Shown one piece after another: positions 22,773-32,071 of a DNA stretch of 64,000 bases; position 1 is the stretch's first letter, and every line of letters starts with the position of its first letter. The DNA is from Ilex aquifolium. Lineage: Eukaryota > Streptophyta > Magnoliopsida > Aquifoliales > Aquifoliaceae. The stretch is from contig OX637407.1 of NCBI GenBank assembly GCA_951799425.1, positions 2,103,501 through 2,167,500 of the forward strand, read 5' to 3'. The notes below the pieces were generated by a model. That model had not been told where the DNA came from. It saw nothing but the letters and a program-made list of their open reading frames with translations, and ran no database searches. The translations under genes and the position numbers were made by a program.

Positions 22773-24573
22773 TGACTTGATCTGAAATGTGTACACCCAA
22801 GTGCAGGCAGTCAAGTTGTAGTAATAATCCGGTTAAGTCTGGAGTCGAATCCATAGGGAACTAATGTTGGTGTTTCGAAGTAAGCAGTGACAGAGACCAC
22901 AGTGACCGGAACCCTTGAGATATAAAGTTGTGATGTTTAGGGATTTTCCTGGACAGAATATAAGGTTCTTTCTAAGGGGATTTTCTAGACAAAATATAAG
23001 AAGTTATCAAATGTAAAAGTCACTCTTTAGCTCGAGGATCTGAATCATGTAGTTAAGCATCCGGTTGTTATACTTGTGCTTGGAACTCAATTAACCACCG
23101 TGTCAACATTAAGTTAATCGGAAGATAAAGATGGATTATGAGAATTAACAGCATCATTCCGATGTCTTTGTAGAAGTTTACAAGAATTGTCTGTGCCAAG
23201 ACTCAACCCGTCTACAAACAAGCAAGTGTTTCTACAAGGCATCCAACCATGTCATTAATATTCCATTCTTTAAATGAAGCACAATAATGGTGAAGATTGA
23301 AATGTAGTCATGAAGATCTAGCCAGGGTACTTGCCTAGAACCAATGAGTCTTTCTATGTCAAGAGTCATCTGTGTCATAGAAAGTACTCATGGTTGTACA
23401 AACTACCTTAGCTTTTCTAGATACATTCAATCATTCAATAAGAAAGTGAAATATAAAGCATTAAGCATAAACGAAATGCACAAATATAACTTCCGGATGA
23501 TTTATACATGTCCATCACCTCTTACTAAAGAGTGAATGAGAAACTGCTCACTCTTAATGGCTTTGGTAAAGCTAGAAAAGTGAGTGATGCTCATCCCTCC
23601 AAGTAGAGGAGTTACAAGGTAAAACACACTACACAAGGAGCCAATCTTCGACGAAGACTGAGTGAATCACGTTCTACCCTTCACAGCTTTGGTAAAGCTC
23701 TAGAAAAGTGGAAGGTTTCACTCCTCTAAGGGAAGAAGGAAGCTCAAACAATGGAAGCAAATGAAACTAATAATGAAAGTAGAAGAAAGCTAGTCACTTT
23801 TGGAGAGTTTCCACCACAACCAAAAGATGATCTATCTTCCTCTATGCAAGTAAATGTAAATCTAAGTCTAACTCTACAACTAGCTCTAGCTCTCTATCTA
23901 AGTATGATCCCATTTGAAGCTCCCACAATGGGAGTATATATAGGCAAGGAGGAGGGGGCAAAGGAGTGTGAAGGAATAGTGCAAGGTCTTCAAAGTCCAA
24001 GTGAGTATCCCAAGGTCTGGATAGAAAATCAACCACTCTGCAACCTGTCTGGGGACAACGTTCGAACGTTGTCTGGTGTTCGAACGTTGTCTCCTACCTT
24101 TGCTTGATGGGCGTTCGAACGCCAGATGGATTTTGAACCTCCTACTCAAGTGGCCTATGTTCTCATGTGATAGTAACTGCAACATGACATGTACCATTGC
24201 CCTTGCACTCAGCAACCTGGTCCTCAATAATTCAAGCCAATGTTCAAACGTGGATTGGCGTTCGAACGTGGTACTCAAGTACCTCTATGTTTTTCTTCTT
24301 AGCTGCAATACGCCATGTATCATCACTTCAGTAGTCTAGTCTTCAAATTACTCAAGAGAACGTTCGAACGTGGATTGGCGTTCGAACATTCATGCCTTGT
24401 TTCAACCTTCTCCAATTTTCTTCCAGAACATGCGAGTGTTGCATGAAAGTTTAATATTCATTGCCTTTGGGCCCTTGTACAATTTATGTCCTGAAATGTC
24501 ATCATTGAAACTCTATCAAAGCATAATTAGTCTTAAAAAGGCATAGTACGATGCTTATTTTAACTACTAATCA
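22773..24573 (-). repeat. 5' LTR of element B
   Basis: On the minus strand it starts TGATTAGTAGTTAAAATAAGC (at 24573) and ends GATCAAGTCA (22773). It is about 1.8 kb and colinear with the LTRs of C and solo LTR F. It contains the palindrome array (24390-24057), a TATA box (CCTATATATACTC, about 23944-23933) and then repeated segments shared with C (CTTTCTAGAGC, AGAGTGAATG). Its outer neighbour is element D. Confidence 0.88.
24057..24390 (-). promoter_or_regulatory. Paired CGTTCGAACG array in 5' LTR of B
   Basis: Four pairs of full or one-off palindromes have centres at 24063/24081, 24116/24134, 24245/24263 and 24365/24383, each exactly 18 bp apart. A TATA box (CCTATATATA, about 23944) follows about 110 bases downstream on the minus strand. 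This is the clearest instance of the pairing rule. Confidence 0.65.
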
Positions 24574-24751
24574 GGAACCCTTACACACACATGAATTTTT
24601 CTGAAAATATATGGAATAATGGTACAACTAATGTGTGTTACTTTTACAGTGATCAGGGAAAGGAAGTATCCTGGCAATAAAGAGGAATGGTGATTTAATT
24701 TTATCTGTGAAATATATGAATTAGGAATCCTAACTATTGAAGTTTGAAGGT

Positions 24752-24840
24752 ATCTTCGCTAAAATCCTTCACGAGACAAAACTCGTCCACTAGGGATCAC
24801 CTAGGGGTTTAACGGCTTGTTGCATATGCTAAATGCAATC
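24752..24840 (+). ncRNA. Conserved pre-PPT hairpin segment of D
   Basis: The segment contains ACGAG-ACAAAA-CTCGT, a 5-bp stem with a 6-base loop, then CACTAGGGATC and CTAGGGGTTTAACGGCTTG. It recurs at 39401-39482 (H) and 57794-57880 (C) although the LTRs of these elements differ. It is likely an RNA signal of the 3' end. Confidence 0.45.
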
Positions 24841-25168
24841 GTAGAATCTACAATGGTGATTTTTTTTTACTTGTTTTTATTACTAGGGACTAGTAATGTT
24901 TGGTTGGGGGTATGATTAAGCCTAAATAATGTATTAATGAATTAGGTTTTAAAGTTAATTGTGTGCGTAAATTAGTTTAAAATAACTAAGTTATGGAAAA
25001 TTATGGTTAATGTGTACGTTTGGAATTTTTGCAGGGTTTTGTGCGGAATTACGAAAGTACAGGGAGGATAAAAGTGCACAAGTTGAATAAAGCAGGGGAG
25101 GCAAGCGTAATTACCACATGAATACATCAACCAAAGGAGGCTGGCTAGCATGCAAATCCAGAGAAAAG

Positions 25169-25320
25169 CCACCGTCCGGACGGTGGTGGTGGCATCCGAA
25201 TGGCTCTTAAACCGCCTTAACTTCTCATTTCTCCCTATTGGTCCAAATATGCAACAAAACCTTCTGATTGGCCAGCCAAGGGTCTACCTCCTCAAGAGGC
25301 CCTACCAGTTCCTATAAATA
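25169..25320 (+). promoter_or_regulatory. 18-bp palindrome and TATA box in LTR of D
   Basis: CCACCGTCCGGACGGTGG at 25169-25186 is a perfect 18-bp palindrome with TCCGGA core. CCTATAAATA at 25311-25320 follows 125 bp downstream. A degenerate second site (GCATCCGAATGG) is at 25192-25203. Confidence 0.6.
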
Positions 25321-25848
25321 GCCCCTTCTAACTTCATTTTCAAAGATTCGCCGAGAGCTCAGTCCAGACAGTGAGGAAGGAGAGAAAGAGAGAAAAAGAT
25401 AAGTGAGGCCCTGCTAGAATCACTTTCCAGCCAGAACTGTCTCTACTTCTACATTCCTTTTATCCTTTCTACTTGGAGGGTTGAACCTCTCCCACTTTTG
25501 TGCCCTAGCTGGTAATAAGAGTGGCAGTGTTTCATCTATTCCTCGAGGAAGGATTTGTTTTGTATTTTATTCCGGTTGTAATGAGATTATTTCATTCATG
25601 TTGCTCGTCTATAGCAATGAGGCATGAGTACTCTGTTTATACTCTTCGGTGAAGGGTGAACACGTGTAATATTATTTATGTTGTGGAAATGCTGATGATT
25701 TACTTATGCTTTAATGTTTATACCTCCCTTAATTGATAGATGGTTATATTTATAATATGCTCAAGGTTATGAATATCGAGCAGTATTTAATACTATATAC
25801 CATACTATCTATACTTATTACGTACTTCATGCATGATACAGTGATGTG

Positions 25849-27790
25849 TGATGAGCACAAAATATTGTATATTTCAAGGCCTCATTACATGCATTTTAAC
25901 TCAACTTTTGCATCTAAGTACTTAGAGTTAGCCGATTTTATGAATAATGTTGAATTTTCGATGTTGCATGTTTTTATAGCTTAAATCATGTATTTTAGGA
26001 CCTTGCAACTATGTTGGAGGTGTGGTGAGGGCATTGACACATTACATGAAGATTTGGAGGCTTAAAAGTGAAGAAATCAAGGAGGTATTGGTGTTTGGTA
26101 ACAAAGGCGCCAACAGCCACACCACTGGGTTGAAGAGCCTTGGTTTTCCTCCATTTTGACCATGATCCACTCCGAATATGAAAAAGTTCAAAACACGAAA
26201 GTTGTAGATCTGGATGTCTTCTATATCGTGTCAAAATTTGAGCTCAATCCAACGGTTGGATCAAAAGTTATGCCTATTCTACCAAGACTGGTCCGGAGCA
26301 GAAAACAGTACCGGTACACAGTACCGGTACTATACAGTTCTGGTACTGCGTACCGGTACTTCGACTCCAGAAGGTTTAGAGTACCGGTACACAGTACCGG
26401 TACGCTCCCAGAACAGCCCAGAACACCTGCAAACTCTTCTCCACTTGCTTGGGGGTCCCACCATTGATTCTCCCACTTGTTCCCCATCATTCTCTTACAC
26501 ATCTACATGCCTCCCTTACACATTTTGAAGACTTGAAAGACTTGGCATTAAATGAGGATGGGTGAGAAGTGGGCTGCTCAGGGGAGTTGCAGGCTAACCT
26601 TCTCCTAGCCTGTCCAAGCATCATTCAGCCTCCCATTGATGGGAGGCCTGCACACAGCTAGGGGGGACCACCATGCACGAGAATTGAAGGCTAACTCTCC
26701 AATATATTCAGCATTTTACACATTGTAAAGGGAGTGGCTACCTAAGCTTAGATAGTTCCAGGAAGAAGAAGATGAATAGTGCTCGAAGTTGATATTTTTG
26801 CATTTTCTTCATTACATTGTCTTGTAATCTTTTGTAAGGATATTCTAAACTTTGTTTAAAGTCTTTAATGTCATTTACTTTAAGTTCATTGCAAGTTTAG
26901 TCTTATATTCTAGATTTCACCATTGTTATTTAAGTTCTCTTCATTTCAAGCTTTTAAATTGGGTTTTTCATATTTGTCTTCTTAGTTTAAGTTTTCTTGT
27001 ATTAGTTCAAGTTTCATGCTCCATTTCATTATGTCCATTTACATTATGCTTGTCTTTCCTTTATGCATGACTAGCTAGATTTTTAGTTGGCTAATTCAAG
27101 GGAGAATTCCTCTTGGGCCCTCCATTTCAACTTATTTTCTTTCCTCCCCGGTGTACGATGGTTCGGTTTGACTGGGTTGAGTGTGGACGTGGTGGTGAGT
27201 CCTTGATATCCCGTGGGCATTTGTCACGGGGTATGCTTGGATCCTCACCTCCATTTTGGTTGTGAGGCTTTGATATTCCGTAGACTTGTCACGGTTTATG
27301 CTTAGATCCTCATTTCCATTTGTCCCGAGCTTCCCACGAATCAATCGTTCATCTATAAACCCTTGGAGGAAGGTTTTGAGTTGAGTTGGTATTCCCATTG
27401 GAATGACCATTTGGATTAGCCAACACTTGTTTTCTTGCATTTTCAGTACAAACACAACTCTACAAAACAAACTAAAAGATTTTACACTTTCTCTTTTTGA
27501 CAAAATCACCTTCACACACTTGAACTTTCCTTCCCTGAGGAGACGACCTTGGAATACCACCAAGTAAAACACGACACGTGAAAGACTCCTTGCGATTGGG
27601 GAGCACTTTTGTACACACCCACATTTCATTTCATTTCACATTTTGTTCATTCCATTTTCCACCAATCCGTTGTTGCCCTATCTCTTGCATCATTCCGAGG
27701 GAGAGTGACACTCCCTTAGTCCTATAAGCCATACACACATTGAGGGATGATGTTTAGGGGTTAGGAAACAACAACGTTTTTCATCAATCA
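25849..27790 (+). mobile_element. Solo LTR E (family of A and H)
   Basis: It starts TGATGAGCACAAAATATTG and ends TCATCAATCA. It is flanked by ATGTG on both sides (25844-25848 and 27791-27795), so it is a complete solo LTR of 1942 bp. Shared blocks with A and H include CTTGTAATCTT and GAGGAGACGACCTTGGAATA. A short insertion near 27200-27320 duplicates the CACGG...CTTGATCCTCAC text. No internal region is present; intra-element recombination is the usual cause. Confidence 0.9.
26308..26403 (+). promoter_or_regulatory. Five GTACCGGTAC palindromes in solo LTR E
   Basis: Perfect copies lie at 26308, 26321, 26350, 26381 and 26394 (starts), two pairs being 13 bp apart centre to centre. In A and H the same LTR position carries CCTACCGGTAGG, so flanks were exchanged while the ACCGGT core was kept. 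Confidence 0.65.
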
Positions 27791-28462
27791 ATGTGCGTAG
27801 TTGGGCTTTCTGTAATAGTCCAGATATTGGTTATAGACGGGTTAAATCTTGTCATAGCCAATGCTTTTGATTCAATGCATAAACCGAAACTCTGTCATCA
27901 ATGAATCATCATCTACTGATTGAATAACTTTAGTAAACCTTCTAAATGACTCTCTATTTATTTGATTGATGCATGGTACAAAGACCTCCCGACTAACATA
28001 ATCAGTTGTTGTGTTATGGTTCAATATACATCAAACCTACCGGTTGAATTTCCAGTAAAATGGGAGTTAATTGTTGTAAGGTGGCGTTTCCAATAACTAA
28101 AGAATATAATGCATGTTGGATCCCTGAACTGAAAAGTACCCTTTTATTATTGTCTTTCTAAATTTTTAGTTAAGTGTTTATTTTGATCGTTCTAAGCTCA
28201 CACCACAATTTGATCAATTGCACTTTGTATCCACGACAATTTCACCGTTTCTATTTTGAATCCTAACAGATAGCTCCCTGTGGGTTTGACCTCGGACTTA
28301 AACCGAGAAATACTATAATTTGACCACTTATACTTGGGTGTATGACATAAATCAGGTCAGATCAGTGTCATAGCATGGTATCGAAGCATAACAACAGTAT
28401 CAAGGATAATCTATGGTTTAATTAGTGATTAAGTGGCGCCCAGAGAATCAAAGCATCACAGC

Positions 28463-28476
28463 TTGGTATCAGGGCC
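28463..28476 (+). other. Primer-binding site of G (tRNA-Met type)
   Basis: TTGGTATCAGGGCC matches TGGTATCAGAGCC, the complement of the plant initiator tRNA-Met 3' end, with one mismatch. A similar text (CATGGTATCGAAGC) occurs 90 bases earlier at 28374-28387, perhaps a duplicate. The bases 28365-28462 hold nothing else recognisable. Confidence 0.7.
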
Positions 28477-28699
28477 TTGACTTTAGATCTTACATGGGTC
28501 TCGTGGGAAGTGAGTTCATCATTTTCCATTGCGGGAAGATTTGGGTTAGGACATTGCATTTATAGGCATTACATATTCTTTGTTATGTGCTACGTGTATG
28601 AATCTATGTATGCTTGAACATGAAGAATGTGGAAAACCTAGGTAGAAATATAGCCTTAAGGTTGGAAAAGAAGAAAGAAAGAAAACATAGATGAATCGG

Positions 28700-28985
28700 T
28701 AGGAATCAAGACATAACCTACCGGTAGGAAGGCTTTTGTTGGGAACCTATTGGTAGTTCATACCTAAACCTACCAGTAGGACAGCTCTCTATTTTGAAAC
28801 TACCAGATGGTTGGACATAAACATACCGTAGCTCAATTTTCTGTTTTGGAACCTATTCCCAACCTACCGGTAGAACAACCTTCTATTTTGAACCTACTAG
28901 TAGGTTGATTACAGCGTTCTGTTTTGAACCTACCAGTAGAACAACACTCTGTTTTGAACCTACCGATAAAACACCGGTAGGTCAG
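28700..28985 (+). repeat. CCTACCGGTAGG-type palindrome array in leader of G
   Basis: About nine full or near copies occur, the perfect one at 28717-28728. Many are degenerate at the central CpG (ACTAGT, ACCAGT, ATTGGT). Spacers repeat the phrase TTCTGTTTTGAACCTACC. The palindrome is that of Athila-like A and H, though G is a chromodomain element. The remaining leader 28986-29309 shows no gene. Confidence 0.6.
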
Positions 28986-29309
28986 TAACACTACATTTTT
29001 CCCAAACTTTGAACGACCATAACTTTCGCTACTAAAGTTAGAATTACACAAATAAGCTATCGTTGGAAAGCTTAGGATGTCTAATTTCAAATGAGATAGA
29101 TTTCAGCTCCAAATTCTTAGCATCCTAAGAATTATAATAAAAAGAGTAAGGGTGTGTCATGACATTATCTTGAAACCAACTCATTTGTTCTTTGTATGGC
29201 ATGACTGTATCATTGTGATATATTTTATGATGCTTCAAAGTTGTTAATGGTCCATGAAACTAAGATAGAGTCTATTTCTATCTCTTGTGTGATAGATGGC
29301 AACACGGGG

Positions 29310-29837
29310 ATGGCCAACGACGAAACGATCGAGGGGGCGGTCAGAACAACCAACCAAACACCACCACCCATCTATGATCAAGGGGCATTCATGAATTTTA
29401 TGACTGACATGGTGGCTACTTTCATACAATCTAGCGCCAACATGGGTCAAGGAGGCTCGACCAACCTCTAGAAATTCAAGGCTCACAAGCCACCAACTTT
29501 CATGGGGGAATCGGACACTATGGTAGCCGACCATTGGTTCTAACTGGTGGAAAAGATTCTTGAGGTGATGGAGATCACCTAGAATGCCACAAAGATTAGG
29601 CTTGCCACCTTTCAAATTGAAGGGGAAGCCCATCAATGGTGGACATAGGCAAGGATCTCGAGAGACATCGAGACGATGACATGGGAAGAGTTCAAAGAGC
29701 TCTTCATGAGCAATTATTTCCCATCGAATCTTCGGCTTGTCAAGGCCTAGGAATTCCTAGACCTCAAGCAAGGAGGTATGATAATGATGCAATATGTGGC
29801 AAAGTTCACGGAACTAGCCCATTTTGCTGATGACTAC
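29310..29837 (+). pseudogene. Gag of element G, part 1
   Basis: Likely start ATG 29310 (MANDETIEG). It contains PPTFMGESD, FQIEGEAHQWW, WEEFKELFMSNYFP and YVAKFTELAHFADDY, typical of the Tekay/Del retrotrans_gag domain. At least four stops interrupt it. It breaks at DDY where solo LTR F is inserted; the next residues VAIDLAKVRRFEDALKLSIRGK are at 31402 onward. Confidence 0.82.
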
Positions 29838-31398
29838 TCATTCACAATTGAAGGTTACATTTTATCATGCCTTTATAAGACTGATTATACCAATTTTAGG
29901 ATAAATGAAGTACAAGGGTTGTATGGCCAATAATGTCACATTTCCAAGCATTAAGCATTTGTTTTGGAAGCAAAAGGGGGAATTTAAGGAGGGAGAAATA
30001 AGTTGCATGCAAAAGTGGACTTTGTGACCACGTTCGAATGCAAGTACACGTTCGAACGCCACAGTGAAATTAGACAAGATCTCCAGGGAACTGCTAGGGA
30101 ACTGGCACGTGGCTATTGACTACTGGTTTTGAGGCTGCATTAATGACCACGTTTAAACTCCATTAATATTTGAACGCACTTCAAAGGAAAGGCACCACGT
30201 TCGATCGTCATATCACGTTCGAACGCTAATCCAAGAAAGAACCTCTATAAATTGGATTTCTATCCGGATTTTCTACCCTAAGCTTGGACTTTAAGCACCT
30301 AAGTATGTTCTTTACCTTCCTCTTTTGCCTATAAATACCACCCCTTTCCCTTTGCTTTAAGACACCCTTTGGAAGTGGAAATATCCCTCCAAAGTAGCTA
30401 GTTTTCTTCTACATTTAGTATTAGCTTCATTCGCTTCCATTTTGGTAGCTTTCTCCCTCACCTAGAGGAGTGAACATCTCTCACCTTTCTAGATCTCTTG
30501 TAACTTTGAAGGGTGAGTAGTGTTTTGCTCATTCTTTATTGTAGATAAGCATTGTGTTTCTTGTAATTTTACCTTTGTAATTCTAAAGCTCCTATACTTG
30601 GAGGGATGAGATTTACTTACTTTTCTAGCTTTCTCAAAGCCATGAAGAGTGAGTAATTTCTCATTCACTCTTTAGCGAGAGGAGATGAACATGTAAATTA
30701 TTATTCAGAAGTTATATTTATGCATTTCATTTATGCTTAATGTTTTATCTTTCATTTTTATGTTGAATGATTGAATGCATCTAGTAAAGCTAAAGTGTTT
30801 TGTACGATCATGGATCACCTATAGATAAGTTAAGTCTTGACATAAGTGATTTCATTGATTCCCTACAAGTACCCAAGCTAGGTCTTCATGACAATCTTTC
30901 AATCTTCATTTACATTATGTTGTAACTAATGATGGAATAATTTAATAGTTGCTGGATGATTTGTAGAACTATTTGCTTGCTTATAGACGAGTTAAGTCTC
31001 GACATAAACAATCCTTGCAATTCTCTACAAAGACATCGGAGTCATACTCTTAATTCACTCATTCCATCTTTATCTTCTGATTAACCTGCTATTGACTTAG
31101 GGGTTAATTGAGTAATCTACAAGGCACAAATATAATGACCGGATGAATAATTACATGTCTAGAGCCTCAAGCTAAAGGGTGACTTTTATTTCCATTTAAC
31201 AAAATCTTATATTTTGTCTAGAAAATTCTATCACCATCACAACTTCAAATCTCAAGGGTTCCAATCACTCCTATCTCTATTGATTTTGATTGCAAAACAC
31301 CATTATTAAGTTCCCTGTGGATTCGAATCTGGACTTAACCAGATAATAACTAAAACTTGACCGTCTGCACTTGGGGGTACACATTTTAGATTGAGTCA
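29838..31398 (+). mobile_element. Solo LTR F (family of B and C)
   Basis: It is 1561 bp with right end TTTAGATTGAGTCA, like GATCAAGTCA of C. The left end is TCATTCACAATTG, a mutated counterpart of TGATGAATAGC. Flanks are ACTAC (29833-29837) and ACTAT (31399-31403), a duplication with one change. It contains three palindrome pairs (30031-30225), a TATA box (CCTATAAATACC at 30329-30340), and LTR segments of C such as TTGTAGATAAGC and CATTCACTCTTTAG. No internal genes. Confidence 0.85.
30031..30225 (+). promoter_or_regulatory. Paired CGTTCGAACG array in solo LTR F
   Basis: Pairs have centres at 30035/30053, 30154/30171 (both decayed) and 30202/30220, that is 18, 17 and 18 bp. A TATA box follows at about 30330. 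In the decayed pair the central CG has become TA or TG. Confidence 0.6.
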
Positions 31399-31894
31399 AC
31401 TATGTGGCCATAGACTTGGCAAAAGTGAGGAGATTTGAGGATGCCTTAAAGTTGTCCATCCGAGGCAAGATTATGGGACATCGCCTATAAGACCTAGACT
31501 TGATGGTTAAGATAGCCATGGCTATCGAGAGAAAGGTGGATGACGCTAAGAGCATCTGAGAGGCCTGAGCAAAAGACAAGAAAAAGGAGGGTAAATCCTC
31601 CACCACTTGTTCGGGGAAGAAACAAAGGACCTCTACACAGAAAGGGTCTTAAGGGCAAGGCCGAGGTTATCAAAGCCAGGGTCAATCTTCCCAAGGTGGG
31701 AGCAATTTCATGCTACATATGTCACCAGCCGGGCCACTTGAAGCGAGATTGTCCTAAGAGATAGGGATCATAGAGTTACGGGACATCTCAGCCCCAGTCA
31801 TCAATAGGGCCTCCACATACATTCTTTGTTCCTCCCTACCCACCATGGGCCAAGGGAACCAGTATCAGTATCAGGCTGCGGGGCAGGCTCCCAC
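31399..31894 (+). pseudogene. Gag of element G, part 2 with zinc knuckle
   Basis: It resumes with YVAIDLAKVRRFEDALKLS. The basic stretch leads to the zinc knuckle CYICHQPGHLKRDC (CX2CX4HX4C, about 31713-31754), then a Gln-rich tail up to GQAPT at 31894. Here element I is inserted; the following residues TTSHVRTPQ are at 41308 onward. Several stops and one frameshift are present. Confidence 0.82.
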
Positions 31895-32071
31895 TATGAG
31901 ACCTGAACAAAATAATTAGGCATTTTATTTTGTGTCAGGGGTTTAGATACGAGTACTTATTTTATTCATTAGATTTAAAATTGAAGTAGTTGAAAACACA
32001 AAGAAATATCTTCATTTGTTTCAGATTGGAAAGTCAAATTTCGGGGACGAAATTCCTAAGGAGAGAAAAAT

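Larger units (their letters stand above)
1756..24573 (-). mobile_element. Athila/Calypso-like Ty3/gypsy element B, split by element A
   Basis: Read on the minus strand the order is 5' LTR (24573-22773), PBS, gag, protease, RT, RNase H, integrase, spacer, palindrome array and ORF2. ORF2 is cut at 1756 by the Tekay-type LTR, so the 3' LTR lies outside the window. Element A (8373-21598, with duplication GTAAG) sits inside gag. Without A the visible part is about 9.6 kb. It is the same family as C, sharing LTR, spacer and ORF2. All genes carry stops or frameshifts. Confidence 0.85.
24912..28359 (+). repeat. Right LTR of D (two parts: 24912-25848 and 27796-28359)
   Basis: It starts TGATTAAGCC after the PPT. 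It holds an 18-bp perfect palindrome (25169-25186) and a TATA box. After E the text resumes at 27796 and ends with a segment similar to the LTR end of C (GACTTAAACCG..., CTTGGGTGTATGAC). Without E it is about 1.5 kb. Confidence 0.7.
24574..28364 (+). mobile_element. 3' end of Athila-like element D (interrupted by solo LTR E)
   Basis: 24574-24911 is the last part of an internal region and 24912-28359/28364 is its right LTR, interrupted at 25849-27790 by E. The internal part ends CTAGGGACTAGTAATGTTTGGTTGGGGGTA, a PPT like that of A and C. The rest of D is presumably on the left of B outside the window, because B cuts it at 24574. The LTR ends either at 28359 or 28364; without the other flank I cannot decide. 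Confidence 0.72.

Noticed and set aside
26308..26403. Regularly spaced short repeats resembling a CRISPR array
   Set aside because: Repeats are 10-bp palindromes at irregular spacing inside a plant LTR; there are no unique spacers of constant length and no cas genes.
26214..26528. Frame of about 104 codons in solo LTR E
   Set aside because: It runs through the palindrome array and is not kept in the colinear LTRs of A and H.
28365..28462. First PBS-like text CATGGTATCGAAGC as the true PBS of G
   Set aside because: The second copy at 28463 matches the tRNA-Met complement better; the first may be a duplicate. Not decided with certainty.
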